Source of the DNA: Bactrocera neohumeralis
Taxonomy: Eukaryota; Arthropoda; Insecta; Diptera; Tephritidae
Direction: 5' to 3'
Assembly (NCBI RefSeq): GCF_024586455.1
Contig: NC_065921.1
Location: forward strand, 29,199,135-29,263,134
DNA: 64,000 bases
Part shown: one piece after another, positions 1-12,890 of the stretch
Layout: every line of letters starts with the position of its first letter
Position numbering within the stretch: position 1 is the first letter of the stretch
The notes under the pieces: model-generated
What the model was told of the DNA's origin: nothing
Seen by the model: only the letters and a program-made list of their open reading frames with translations
The model's database searches: none
Program-made: the position numbers and the translations under genes

Positions 1-160
1 AAAATTAAAAAAAAATTTAATTAAAAGAAATTAAAATTAGAAAAAAATTACAAAATTAAAAAAAAATTAATATGTAAAAAAAATAAAAGAAATTAAAATA
101 AGAAAAAAATTGTAAAATTAAAAAATATATTAAAATTAGAAAAAAGCGAACTACTCTAAT
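1..160. repeat. A-rich degenerate tandem repeat
   Basis: AAATTAAAA-rich DNA with two recognisable units of about 62 bp starting near 26 and 88 (GAAATTAAAATTAGAAAAAA type). No coding potential. Confidence 0.6.
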
Positions 161-1075
161 TGGAAACGAAAACAATAAAAATATAACAAATAATTTTTTG
201 TTAATAAAAAATCGAAAATATTATAACTACCAATTAACAAAACAATGGACAACAAAATTAATGCCGTTCTAACTTCGCAAGAAAGTTTTCACCTATAATT
301 CTCCATAATTTCATTATCATTTTGTGCCTACTTAAAATAGTTATGGTACTCTATTTCATTGCAAACATAACATATTTTCACTCATTAACAAAATTCCTTA
401 GTATTTACTTTTAATTTCAAAAGTGAATTTTCGCGCACCATTTGCCCAACATAAGCGCTGATTGAAGCTGATTAAACGTTGTCAAGTCAATGCATTCATG
501 CGGTAACGATGTCATTATAACTTTATGTCACGTACGCAAGTAATTGTTACAACAATAGTAACTTAGTTTCTATGTTCATCATATTTTCAGACATTCGAGC
601 ACCAAAGCTGCTTTTTGTATTGAACGCTAACAACACCAACTCAGCCTATCGTCCTCAATTAGCAAAAAACAACAAACGAAAAAGCATTCCCGGTTATATA
701 ATTTTACTTGTATTTTAATAGTGCAACGTTATGACAACTAGCTTTTTAATTATAGTTAGTTGTAATAGCAACGCTCAGCGAATATGAGGCAAAATTTTAC
801 ATGAACTAATGAAAAAGTCACTCATACGCACTGACGCCGCTGCTTGGAAGGCGAACGTTTCGTGTTTTATTGCATTTTTTTGCTTTGCTCCATTATACAA
901 ATTTGTAAATATCACAAAACTTTTTTACTCAGTTGCTTAGTCATAGTTAATATATATTCGAGGAAAAAATAAATATTTCTTGATAAAAATTAATTAATGA
1001 AATAAGCCTTATTGTGAACTTGTAACAATCAACAAAAATGTGTCGAAATTCTACATAATTTAGTTATTTTATATA
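161..1075. other. No gene seen
   Basis: AT-rich DNA with no supported ORF, RNA gene or recognised transposon. Confidence 0.6.
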
Positions 1076-1294
1076 TCGTCACCTAAAATGCATAACAACG
1101 TATCATCAAAAAAATCGAAATTGAGTTTTTATTCACAACATCATTACATATATCTAGCATATAACCAATATATAACCATTTTATAACCAAAACTGAAATT
1201 TTCTTTGAACATGAGTGGATTCTATTATAGCGTTTTTCCGCTTCTGTAAACTTATGAAAAGTGATGTTAGGTAATTTTGCATTTTAGGTGACGA
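1076..1294. mobile_element. 219-bp MITE with perfect terminal inverted repeats
   Basis: ATATCGTCACCTAAAATGCA at 1073-1092 is the exact reverse complement of 1278-1297. Taking TA as target duplication (1074-1075 and 1295-1296) leaves a 219-bp element. It has no ORF, and the TA site fits a Tc1/mariner-mobilised MITE. Confidence 0.7.
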
Positions 1295-1487
1295 TATTGT
1301 ACACAGAATGGATATTTTATTTTTCTCATTTATCGCTTTGGCTTAAAGTGGAAATTTATGGCTTATTTCTATTTTGATATGAGTAACTTTATAGCTTCCA
1401 ATTATTAGTTAGATGGAATTGTATTTCAGCTTATACGGCACATATTTTCCATTATTCCTATTCTGTAGCACAAATTATAATATTGTG

Positions 1488-1775
1488 TATGAAAATGATG
1501 ACTACCTACAAACAAACAGGGTACCAATACATCTTTCTGAAAACTATAACTAGTAGACTAAACTCCGACCTATGCAGTATAGACCATGCCATACTTAACA
1601 TTTGTACAGCATACAAAGAGTCCCCGCTTGATATTAAACAACCCACGCTCCTAACGCCGCTTTGCTGCGACCCCGCCGAAGCAGCCCGTTTCCTGCCTTT
1701 ACTATTAAATGACTTTTATTTGACAGTCATAGAGTAGTCTTTCTCTTAAATAAGCAGTAGGTATTCGCTACAACA
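1488..1775 (+). mobile_element. Jockey-like LINE, 3' end of ORF2 with (CAA)n tail
   Basis: The 84-residue ORF contains SRLNSDLCSIDHAI and DPAEAARFLPLLLND, the C-terminal region of jockey-type LINEs (compare SYLSRIDTDIS and DPVETARFL at 56286-56585). It is followed by a short UTR ending ACAACAACAACAA. 5'-truncated insertion. Confidence 0.7.
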
Positions 1776-2009
1776 ACAACAAATAAACCCCATTTTGCAT
1801 TTACTTTTTACAAGTTAATATTTTGCTTGAGCTCCGATTTTTGAAAATCCTTCGAATATTTGACTTTCATAATCGGCAGTATTCATGTTTTACTCTGAAC
1901 AGGATATATTAAGTTTGCTGCTAAGTTTGTAACACACAGAGTAACATGTCGGAGAGCCTATAAAATATATATATATAGTATAATCAATCAGCATGACGAG
2001 CTGAATCGA

Positions 2010-2640
2010 TTTAGCCACGGCCGTCTATCTTTATATACACGATTAGTCCCTCAATTTTCAAGATAACGATCTGAAATTTTGTGCACGTGCTTTTCTTATC
2101 AAGAATCTGGTTATTTGTCGATGCTGCTAATATCGAACCACTATAGCATATGGCTGCCATACAAGCTGAATGATAGGTATCAAGTCCTTGTATGGACCAC
2201 TTTTTCATTCGAGGAGATATCTTGACAAAATTAGGCATGAGTAATTGTCAAAAGAAGCGGTGCTATCTCCAAAGAAATTGTTTGTGTCGTGTCACTATTG
2301 CAGTTAGCTGCCATACAAACTGAACGATAGGCTTCAAGTCCTTGTATGGAAAACTTTTTATTTCTAAATATATCTTCACCAAATTCGGCATGAATTAGTT
2401 TCCAAGGCATTGGTACAATCTCTGAAGACATTGTTCGGATCAAGTTACTATAGCGTATGGCTGTCATACAAACTGGACGATAGGAATCAAGTCCTTGTAT
2501 GGGCAATTTTTTTATTTGTTAAGATATCATCACGAAATTCGGCATAAAATATTTGCTACAATCTCTAAAGAATTTGTCGAAATCGGACCACTATAGCACA
2601 TAGTTGTCATACAAACTGACCGAACAAAATTAAGTTTTGG
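2010..2640 (-). repeat. Interspersed repeat with about 150-bp internal units
   Basis: CAAGTCCTTGTATGG recurs at about 2189, 2336 and 2489, each followed by AAATTCGGCAT-like and CAATCTC-like segments. The units match those in the copies at 16331-16982 and 48238-48780. ORFs here are by-products of the repeat. Confidence 0.7.
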
Positions 2641-4224
2641 TAGGACGCCGATTTTTTCAAGTCACAAGGAATCCTTTGACCTCTCTAATGATGAAAAGCA
2701 ATTCAACAACATTTTGGCTAGAAATAAAATAATTTACATTCCATAAATTATGCAAAAGCCCACAGATTTTATTGAAGAAAACAAAAAAAGAAAAATTATT
2801 GCTTATGGCCTGCTTTCATCAGCGGTAAACCCCCAAGATACGCAAATAGAAACAAATAAGTGCATATAAGGCTGTATTTATACACATACATAATTGTACA
2901 GACAAATGTACATACATGAGCGTCGTACGGGCACTGCTGGCAGCGAATGTGCGAACAAACGGTTTGTCACGAAGAATAAACACTTCGTGCTGTTGTTGAG
3001 AGGCTCGGAATTAGATGCGATTTCTGCAATTGTACACGGCCGGGGCATGCAATCGTGCGCAGGCAACAACAAATAAAAACATGCTACTCGTATATATGCA
3101 TATAAGTAACTGTATATATGTACATACATATATAGAAATATTTTTTTATAGAAAAAAATTATTTAAGGCGAAAGGCTAATCGGACTCACGCTTATTTTAT
3201 ATTAAACCATACGGCAAATACGCCGAAAAGTGTTAAAAATTATCTAATTTGTATATATACTTGTATGTGCATTACAATTTCCGGCTAATTTTTGTTCACA
3301 ATGCATATTTATTCAATTTAAAGTGATGTTTTAGTGATGCTACCCTGAAGCATCCAATGGCGTGTGCGACGACTATTTAAACGAGTGACGAATGCAGTTC
3401 AATGTTTGCCATTTTGAAGTACCGTTAATTATATGCATAGACACATAATTGATTAAATTATCAAATATTCGAAATACACGTCCTCTTAATTTCGCACCCT
3501 TTTCATTTACGCCAAACGAGCCAATAACAATAAAAACAATAATAACAAACACAACAACAACAATAACAACGAAAACGTTATGTTGACATGAATTAATTAA
3601 GTTCTGTGATAACAAAACCAGCAACAACGGCAATAAAAAACGCACATTCCTTTCTTATGACCGCAATGACGCCACAATGCTTAAGCGCACACACACGCAC
3701 ACATTTAAGTATATATACACCTACACTAATACCGTCATGTGTTGACAAACACCGCTGCCACGCAATTAATTGCCATTTTGTACATATGTATTGCTGTATG
3801 TACGCATTTTTATTGTTGTTGTTTGGTTGTGTGTATGCTTTTTTGTTGTTGGTTTCTCATTTCCACACCCTAATGCGTTGGCGTCCACTTGCGTTATTTT
3901 TCCGCGTATTTACTTTCAATTTTAATTTAATACCTACATACCGTTAAGTCTGTTTCGAGCGCACTTCTCTCTTTTTACATATATACCACATAGATAGATA
4001 GGTAGGTATATATGTACATATACATACATACATATATGACTATTTTGTACAAATGTATTGCATTGCAGTTGTTTAAATCGAGCAATATTAACAAACTTCC
4101 TTATTTCTCTTCGTTGCTTCGGCATTAATCAGCCTTAAACGAATGTAGACATAATATAAAATATAACGGTATTTTGGAAACTACAAATTCCATTATATTT
4201 CAGTATGAAAAATGTGACAACGTA
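2641..4224. other. No gene seen
   Basis: AT-rich DNA with CATA/TGTA tracts (near 3110-3135 and 4015-4035) and an ACAACAACAATAAC tract near 3545-3575. The ORFs are short and repeat-derived. Confidence 0.5.
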
Positions 4225-5283
4225 ATATTTATACTCTCGCAACAAAGTTGCTAAGGAGAATATTATAGTTTTGTTCGCATAACGGTTGTTTGTAAGTCCG
4301 AAAACTAAAAGAGTCAGATATAGGGTTATGTATACCAAAGTGATCAGGGTGACGAGTAGAGCTGAAATCCGGATGTCTGTCCGTCCGTCCGTGCAAGCTG
4401 TAACTTGAGTAAATATTGAGATATCATGATGAAACTTGGTACACGTATTTCTTGGCTCCATAAGAAGGTTAAGTTCGAAGATGGGCAAAATCGGCCCACT
4501 GCCACGCCCACAAAATGGCGGAAACCGAAAACCTATAAAGTGTCATAACTAAGCCATAAATAAAGATATTAAAATGAAATTTGACACAAAGGATTGCATT
4601 AGGAAGGGGCATATTTAGACGTAAATTTTTTGGAAAAGTGGGCGTGGCCCCGCCCCGTACTAAGTTTTTTGTACATATCTCGGAAATTACTATAGCTATG
4701 TCAACCAAACTCTATAGAGTCGTTTCCTTCAAGCATTTCCGTATACAGTTCAAAAATGGAAGAAATCAGATAATAGCCACGCCCACCTCCCATACAAAGG
4801 TTATGTTGAAAATCACTAAAAGTGCGTTAACCGACTAACAAAAAACGTCAGAAACACTAAATTTTACGGAAGAAGTGGCAAAAGGAAGCTGTACCCAGGC
4901 TTTTTTTAAAAATTGAAAATGGGCATGGCACCGCCCACTTATGAACCAAAAACCATATCTCAGGAACTACTGGACCGATTTCAATGAAATTCGGTAGCTA
5001 ATATTTTCTTAACACCCTGATGACATGTACGAAATATGGGTGAAATCGGTTCACAACCACGCCTTCTTCCAACATAACGCTATTTTGAATTTCATCTGAT
5101 GCCTTCTCTGTATAATATATACATTAGGAAATGAAAATACAATTCAATACTCAAAGTACACAAATTGATCTAATCTAATTAATTTTACAGCAAAATAAAA
5201 AATATGTAAATTATTATTACTTTATCATGCGAGAGTATAAAATGTTCGGTGACACCCGAACTTAGCCCTTCCTTACTTGTTTC
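4225..5283. mobile_element. About 1-kb non-autonomous foldback-type repeat
   Basis: TTTATACTCTCGCA near 4227-4241 is inverted as TGCGAGAGTATAAA near 5228-5241. Internal (TCCG)n tract at 4379-4391 and several GCCACGCCCA / GGGCGTGGC motifs. It closes with a TTCGGTGACACCCGAA hairpin and CTTCCTTACTTGTTT. No credible ORF. Confidence 0.65.
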
Positions 5284-5399
5284 TATATACTTCAGTTAGG
5301 TTTAGTTAGGTTAGGAGGGCGATCCTGACATGTACTATCTCAGGCGAGTCCGCTCGAATGATTTTGTTGAATGTTTTGGGCGTAGACCGTAAACAGGTC

Positions 5400-5890
5400 T
5401 CTTTGGAAATGCTTGATCGTGCGAATTCCGATGTCACATTCATGTTGAGCATTGTAACTGCCGCTGAGACATTGGTTTATGAGTTTAACTTGCAAACGAG
5501 TCAGCAATTATCGGAATAGAGGGAAAAAAACGAGCCGAAACCAATAAAAAGCACCAAAGGCGCTCAAAAATCAAGGCGATGCTCATTATTTTTTTCGATA
5601 TAAGTGGTTTGGTGCATCATGAATTTATTCAGGAGTGACATACGGTCAATAAGGTATTCTATATGGCCGAATTGAGGCGTTTGCGTGAGAACATCGAAAA
5701 CGGCCATAATTGTGGAAGAACAATTTATGGATTTTACATGATGATTATGTACCATCGCATCGTGCCACAATTGTGAGCGAATTTAAAGCCAAAAATGCAA
5801 TCAATGCAATCGTTCAACTACCGTATTCATCAGTTTCGGCTCCTTGTGATTTTTTCTTGTTCCCCAAACCTCACAGCTTTTAGATTAATT
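5400..5890 (+). pseudogene. Mariner transposase relic
   Basis: Frames encode fragments matching mariner: LLDRANSDVTF near 5410, HHEFIQE..TVNK near 5616, FYMMIMYHRIVPQL (degraded HHDNAP), and a degraded SPDLAPCDFF-like stretch near 5838. Same subfamily as 45330-46050. Many stops and frameshifts. Confidence 0.7.
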
Positions 5891-6206
5891 TTTTAGCAGT
5901 TTTATATACCAGAACAAACCGGCATTCTAAGCTGCCTTAACTGAGTTCTTTGTTAGCATCATAACCTAACCTAATCTAAGCTGCGAACATTACTTCCTTT
6001 CTTTTGCAAATATATAGCCACAGCATTGTCTTGAGACAGTTTAAAAGAGTTGAAAAATATTACTTTGTTGCTTTGGCTTAGACTTTTGTGTTTAAAAATG
6101 ATTTTTTAATTTCTCTACTTCACTTTATTATAAGATAAAATATGCGAGAACAAGTAATAGTCGAACTCAGAAGTCAATTGAAAGCCTTCGTTGGAAACTG
6201 ACACAA

Positions 6207-6501
6207 CATATGCAAATTATGTTACTCATACGCCCGGTATGCCAACCTTCTCTCTAACTTCCTATGCAAATTATATTACTCATACGCCCGGTATGCCAAC
6301 ATTCAATGAGCGTGGAATTTTTAAGGGACTGGTGGATAAAGCTGAAAGTAACAATTTAGCAAAATTTGAAACTGACATATTATAAAACATATTACAAAAC
6401 GAGTTGCTAATTGTTACGTTCAGCTTTATCCACCAGTCACATAAAACTCGACTCTCAATAAATGTCGGCACACAGGGCGTATGAGTAACATAATTTACAG
6501 G
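6207..6501. mobile_element. Foldback MITE, arms about 95 bp
   Basis: From 6264 the left arm (AAATTATATTACTCATACGC ... GACTGGTGGATAAAGCTGAA) is repeated in inverted form at about 6410-6499. The first about 37 bp of the arm are duplicated at 6211-6246. The two arms explain the opposing 60-aa ORFs. Confidence 0.75.
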
Positions 6502-7204
6502 GATATTAAGTTATATATAAGTATGCCTTTTTAATATGGTTATTTTTAAAAAAATAACAGAAACAACATTTTAAATGAAAGAAATTGCGTTTATTCGTTG
6601 TTATTGAAATTTTGATCTGTCTTTAAGTTTAAGAAAATATTTCACATCTCTTGTTCTCTTTCAGGTCAGCGGATTGAACTCAAGAGAAACATATTTTAAA
6701 CTAAATAAATTATTTTTTTTCAAAAATGTTTGATGTAAATAGTGCAAAAACGGAAGAGTATTGAAAGTGATTTGTATGTATTAACTGTGAGAAAAGTGCT
6801 TGAATTAATGAATATTTTGAAATAAAAGTGTTGAAAGATCTTCAAAAATTCCCTCCGTACCGGTGCATTCGATTAGAAGGTATCGCCATACATGCAAACA
6901 TATGTGCGAACACGTGAGCATCTGCGTCAAAGGTTATGAAACTTGAACGGCCACGCGTATTCTTGGGTTACTAACACGCTGTTTATGTTGTTATTGCTTG
7001 AGAATACACGTAGTTAACAAGTCTTCGTCCACACACCTTTTGACAGTGCGCAATGAAAAGTGAAAAGTGTTTATTCAATATATGTATATGTATGTATGTA
7101 TGTACATAAGTGATTATAGATGTGAGTGCAAAAATATGTAAATACAAGCATGCATATGAAATGAAGTGGTTTTTTGAATAATCGTGCGTAACTCAATCGC
7201 CTTT
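6502..7204. other. No gene seen
   Basis: AT-rich DNA with a TATG/TGTA tract at 7078-7106. Nothing recognisable. Confidence 0.5.
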
Positions 7205-8330
7205 TTCATGATTCTTAGTAATAGAAAAAACACAAGTATGGTGTTGCCACCTTAAAGAAATATGCAAGTCATATTATTAAATTTTATAATAATTTATTAA
7301 TATAATATAAATATTAAATTATATAATATTTCCTGATTCTTAGTAATACGAAAAAAAAAGCCAATGAGGTGTTGCCACATATTAAAAATATGGAATATGT
7401 AAGTCGTATTTATTAAATTTTATAATAATTTATTAATATAATATAAATATTAAATTATATAATATTTCATGATTTTTAGTAACACGAAAAAAAGCCAATG
7501 AGGTGTTGCCACATATTTATAATATGGAATTTTGTTAATTAACAAATGAAAAATCAAACAAAACACTAGTTGCGAAAGGCTACATTATAAGGGAGTTATA
7601 ATAAAAAATTTAGACAGTGTTGCCACCTTAAAGAATTGTGTAAGTGATATTTATTAAATTATAGAAAAATTTATAATTATAATATAAATATTAAATTATA
7701 TAATATTTCATGATTCTTAGTAATACGAAAAAAAAGCAAATATGGTGTTGCCACATATTTGCAATATGGAATTATGCTAATTAACAAATGAAAAATTAAA
7801 CAAAATACTAGTTGCGAAAGGCTACATTATAAGGGAGTTATAATAAAAAATTTAGACAGTGTTGCCACCTTAAAGAATTGTGTAAATGATATTTATTAAA
7901 TTATAGAAAAATTTATAATTATAATATAAATATTAAATTATATAATATTTTATGATTTTTAGTAACACGAAAAAAAGCCAATGAGGTGTTGCCACATATT
8001 TAAAATATGGAATATGTAAGTCATATTTATTAAATTTAGGAAAATTTATAATTATAATATAAATATTAAATAATATAATATTTTATGATTTTTAGTAATA
8101 CGAAAAAAAGCAAATATGGTGTTGCCACATATTTGCAATATGGAATTATGTTAATTAACAAATGAAATTTTGAACAAAACACTATTTACAAAAGGCTACA
8201 ATGTAAATGAGTTATTAGACAGTGTTGCCACCTTAAAGAATTGTGTAAGCTATATTTATTAAATTGTTTATTTTCAATTTTAATTTACAATTTTAGTATA
8301 CATTTTATAACGTAATATGTTAAAAAAAAT
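7205..8330. repeat. Degenerate tandem array with TGTTGCCAC anchor
   Basis: TGTTGCCACCTTAAAG or TGTTGCCACATATT recurs nine times (first near 7241, last near 8222), spaced about 110-135 bp, with TAATATAAATATTAAATTAT and CTTAGTAATACGAAAAAAA segments between. Two unit types alternate, suggesting a higher-order unit of about 240 bp. No ORF. Confidence 0.8.
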
Positions 8331-8900
8331 ATATAAAACATTTTTAAGCCTGTTGCAAAAATAGAGTTGCCAGCTTTCTAAAATTATAAATTGAGGTAAA
8401 AATAAAATTTTACAAAGCTTATTTTATACAAAACAAAAACATTGAAATAATTTAAACTTGATGTGTCACAGAGTTGCCATCTTTCAGCAAATATTGGTTT
8501 CCCACTATAGAGATTTTTTACAAAAAAAATTTATGTACGAATAGGGTTACCACCCATCTATAAAATAAGCGAATCGATTTTTTCAAATGCATTGAGGTTA
8601 TTATGCTGGTAAAAAAAAATTTTTTTCTAAGTTTCCATCTTTCTAAAATACTTAAATAATTTCAAAACATTTAGAATAACGAAATAAATTTATTGAAGCT
8701 CACAAATTATGCGGACGGGTTCAAACTTGATAATCGAATGGGATGTGGTGTTTTTTCAGTTGAAATTTGATCTTCTTCCGACCACCAGAGAGCAGTATCT
8801 TCCCAGCAGAGATCACAGTAATTAAAGAAAGCCTTCTTGTTCTGACAAAGATGGCGTACTACAAGAAATGTATAGGCATACAGAAACCTAAGCTGCTTTG
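8331..8900. other. Decayed continuation of the tandem array, then unassigned DNA
   Basis: GAGTTGCCA at about 8363 and 8470 and GGTTACCACC at 8544 look like diverged copies of the array anchor. Nothing else recognised. Confidence 0.4.
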
Positions 8901-8989
8901 AAATCACTAAGTCTTTTACAGTTTCATCGAAGATAGTGAAAGACTGAACAAATGTGGCATGAATGGAAAATGGGTCGCGCGTGTTGATT

Positions 8990-9215
8990 GTTGCCAACAA
9001 TTACGTAGAGCCTGCGAAGAAGTAGAATGAGAAGAAACTGTAGAACATCTTCTATACAAATGCCAGGCTTTGTATATTAATAAAATCGCAACTATCGGTC
9101 TAGGGTTTCTTGGCGATGTCTCGGAAGTTGCAGATATAAAACCTTTTGAGTTGATGAACTTAATCAATAGCTATGGATGGTTCAGAGAGGACATAATAGA
9201 GTAAAAGTATTTTAG
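8990..9215 (+). pseudogene. LINE ORF2 C-terminal relic (Cys/His region)
   Basis: A frame with one stop encodes RRACEEVE.EETVEHLLYKCQ, then LGFLGDVSEVADIKPFELM and INSYGWFRED. The HLLxxC pattern is the zinc-finger-like end of RNase H-bearing LINEs. The same tail occurs inverted at 39770-40130. Confidence 0.65.
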
Positions 9216-9949
9216 TTTAGTTTCTCTAGGGGGTTTCTAAAAGCCAAATATTTTTCAGAAGCTGTATGTAAAAAGGTGTCAAACAGGCAATGAAGGGGGT
9301 TTTGAGTCGCAACAAATATAGAAATGCTAGTTCGTTCAATAATAATAACAAATTGAAGAGATATTTATATCACTAGCAGTGTTAGTGCAAATCGTGTAAA
9401 AATGTTTATTTTACAAGATTGTTCGAAGAAAATTTAAGTAATCCGATTCACAAAAACTCTCCTCTGAGATTGTGGCGTTGTCCTAGACAATAATCCACGC
9501 CGAATTTTCTGAATATGTGTTATCAAATAAAAAAAAAATTTCATATAAGAACTCAACTTTTATCGTTCAGTTTGTATGACAGCTATATGCTATGAGCACA
9601 GCTTAATAAGGAAGGGGGATAGTGGGATAGACGACATGTCCCAACCTTTAATTGGAAAAGAAGACTCCAAATCACAACAAAAGAGGGAGCATACGTTTCG
9701 CCAGTGAAACTTACAACATTTATAAAGACGAATAAAAATTTACTAATGGATCGGGTGCCGGCAGTTGTTGCTCGAAGTAGGATCTCAGACAACTCTTTTA
9801 GCTTCCGGAATACTGCAGAATCTTCCAGGTGGAAATCTCCCCTATAGCCAGGTGGCAATTAAGGTAATAATCTCACAACACATTACGTCCTAGAATGTCC
9901 TAAGATGTAAGGAGGCTGAAAACTGCTGATTATATACTGTTTGCTAGAC

Positions 9950-10385
9950 CACAAACAAAAACGAGAAAAAGGAAAACGAAATCGCTGATGATATTGCCAA
10001 AAGTGCAACTCGTCTGGCTATCGAACCATTACATGAAATACGATAGTCAATAAAAACGATAGACAATGAAATTTCTGGGACGGCTGACAGATGGATCAGA
10101 GCGAGTTGGAATGCCAAGATATATACATATGTGCAAGAGCCCCGAGGGAAAACACGCATGATTTTTGCTCACACGATCTCTAAAGGACTGGTTGTTGGCC
10201 TAGTCACAGATGACAACTTACTGGCATCGCACGCGAACCGGATGGGCAAAAATACCGACGATACATGCATAACATATAGGGAAGTAGATATGAGAAAGAC
10301 ATTTGAACATCTCCTAAGTTTCTGTTCAGCATTATGAAGAACTATCTTAGATATCTAGGAGGTTCTCAGTTCAAGGGACTGTAAG
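9950..10385 (+). pseudogene. LINE relic: RNase H end and C-terminal region
   Basis: Encodes NEIADDIAKSATRLAIEPLH (end of RNase H), then NRMGKNTDDTCITYREVDMR and KTFEHLLSFCSAL (zinc-finger-like end). Stops and frameshifts break it up. Confidence 0.65.
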
Positions 10386-10394
10386 GCTTTGTCC

Positions 10395-10870
10395 TTAATT
10401 TTAAAATTCTTAATTTCTTCTTCAAAATCTATGTTGTCTCCCTCCAAATAATCCATCTTGACCCAAATACACTTGTGATAACGTTTTTTCAATCCTCAAA
10501 ATAGTTTTTAAAGCCAATTTCCAGAATACTCCTTCAATGCGGGTGCAAAAACCAAGAGTTGTCGACCCATAATTCTGGTCTCTTTTACGAATAGCTTCAC
10601 GCAAACCACACATAACACTCAAATAGTATTCCTTGTTGACAGTTTGGCCGGTCAGAAGAAACTCAGAGTGCAGCACACCTCGATAATCGAAGAAAACTTT
10701 CAACAAATTCTTGATTTTTGACCTGCTTTGACGTGGTTTTTCGGCTTCGGCTCAGCTTTGCCACGATATTTAGCCGAATGCTCGTCTGTTTCCGGCTCGC
10801 AAGCATAGATTCAAGACTCATCGCTAGTATTACTACGTTTCATGACATCCTGGTAGGTAGGTAGGTAGGA
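10395..10870 (-). pseudogene. Mariner transposase relic with internal deletion
   Basis: Minus strand encodes KVFFDYRGVLHSEFLLTGQT then VNKEYYLSVM, like the 21179 element. It then jumps to the C-terminus (YHKCIWVKMDYLEGDNIDFE in another frame). The central DNAPxH and SPDLAP blocks are missing. Confidence 0.75.
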
Positions 10871-10949
10871 GTGCAGCCCTGTTGTCTTTCGGGCTCAATT
10901 AGCACTGGCTGTGCCATTTTGTTGCACTATTCGTAGACCTTTTATATCT

Positions 10950-11860
10950 GCTGTCACGTTTCACCTTCTCTTTCAAACCATTTTGAGGTTTCGATAAAGC
11001 AACTTATGTCCGATATGCTTTTAGTAGAAATCCATTCAAGGTTTGGTGCTTGATGGATTCCAAGTGTTCTGTGTCGGATCTGTGATAGGGCTGGGCATTC
11101 ACAGAGAAAGTGGAAAATTGTTTCCTTGTTCCCTGCTATTCCGCAGCCTCGGCAGATGTTGTTGTAGGGCATACCCATTTGGACGTTTTGGATGTTCTAT
11201 AAATGGCCAGTGCTTTGTTGTGGTAGCTGTTACCCTGTAGATACTTTTCCTAGACCTATTTAATAAGTCGTTGACTTGTTGGCCATAAATGTTTAGTTAT
11301 AATACATTGTGTTATGTTTTTCCATCTGTTATTTGCAACTTGTTGAAATTGTCTATTGATCTCTTTTTTGATCGATCCTAGCGGGATCGGAGCTAATACC
11401 GAGTAGCTCCGCCTCGGATTCGTTAAGGAAAGCTCCTGCCTTTGCCAAATCGTCTGCTCTTTCGTTGCCGAAAACGTTCCCGTGGCCGGGTATCCTGGTA
11501 GTCGGAAAGCATTGTTCACAAGCGTTAACGCGAATCTGTTTTTCGCAAAAATTGAGTGATCGGGTTATCACTTTTCTTAGGCCCAAATAATCTTTCAATA
11601 TGATTTTCTCTGATCCTTCCGATATTCCAATGGCTGCTAATCGTCAACCCTAGAGAGGGGCTGTTTCGCTTCTCACTTTAGCTCGCCTTCATACGGAACT
11701 TTTTTGGCTACCCAGAGGATTCTTGGTCTAAGGCCGCAAGTCGCGAGCCATATGTAAAAGAATTGTTTCTGACCACTCCCAAGTGAGTGGCGCTCAGAGA
11801 ACTTTCCACACTTGCGTGAACTTTGACAAATGACTCCATCCTTCCTGAATAATTTCACTC
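10950..11860 (-). pseudogene. LINE relic: RNase H and CCHC-like C-terminus
   Basis: Minus strand has IPGHGNVFGNERADDLAKAG (RNase H motif) near 11450 and, at 10954-11178, NNICRGCGIAGNKETIFHFL with CECPAL (C-x2-C ... H-x4-C). Reading frame broken. Probably the same clade as 22735-23470. Confidence 0.75.
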
Positions 11861-11899
11861 CTCGTAAAAATCACCGAATAAACTTTATGTACTTCAGAA

Positions 11900-12640
11900 A
11901 GACGAATGATTATTTGGATGTGAAATTTGGCACAGATGTCACTGACAGTCATACTTACCTAGAAGAGAAATTTTTCAACGAAAGGGTTTTCCGGTGGTAA
12001 TTAAATTAAGAAGTCATACTATTTTTTCCCACTCATGCACATCTATAGAATGCTTTTGTTGACTAAAACTTAAATTCGGCCACTCAATTCAAAGAGAATA
12101 AATTAATTAAATAATTAAAGCGCATTTTTCTTCTAAATATTGGATTGAACTCATCTGAAACACCGTTAATAAACGAACAACACGAGTGGTTGATTCCCAC
12201 ACTCTGCTCGCAAACACAAGTAAATCATACCCTTGGTACACTTTAGGGTAATTTCCTAATTCAACCTCTAAAGGCGCTGCGGGAAACGATGTGTTTATTT
12301 TATCTGTACGTGCTTTACTTATTTAGGACTAATAGCTGGGCGGGGGATGTCAGTGAGGCATTTTGATGCTGAATTGAAATGAAGGAAATTTACTAAAGCA
12401 CACTCTTACTTACAACTATGCAAATAACGGTTGTGCAGAAGTGTGCTTATGTGATACTACGAGTTTACATATACATACGATTGTACATAATTGTGTATTT
12501 AAGTATACATATTTACTTGAAATTTTGGGAAGCCTACGTCATTCAATTCCTAAATTGAGAGCGATTCAAGTCGGTCCAATTTGTTGCTTTTTTCTCGAAA
12601 TTTCGAATTTATTCCTTCACGAGTAAACAAGCAAGTAATT
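11900..12640. other. No gene seen
   Basis: No coding or repeat match recognised. Confidence 0.4.
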
Positions 12641-12699
12641 TATGTAAAAAAATAAAACCGAAATTTAAATTATGGAAATGTTTAATGAACTATTGGATT

Positions 12700-12890
12700 G
12701 CGAAAGCGGCATAACTCAAAATTTATTGCGCCGGCTAACAGCAATTTGACCAGGGACGTTTTCGCTGGACGTTGTCGTGACCCATTTTTATCACCAGTAA
12801 CCATTCGCTTCGCAAATGGATTAATTTTGTTGCGATTCAGCTGCGATGCGCCGATAGAAACTCAGTCCATGAGATTTTTTCGTTAGACAT
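12700..12890 (-). pseudogene. Mariner transposase fragment
   Basis: Minus-strand frames encode NRNKINPFAKRMVTGDK and NVQRKR, the stretch around the first catalytic Asp in mellifera-type mariners. Only about 190 bp recognisable. Confidence 0.6.

Noticed and set aside
7205..8330. CRISPR-like array
   Set aside because: Repeats are long, degenerate and AT-rich with repeated spacers; this is a tandem repeat in a eukaryotic genome.
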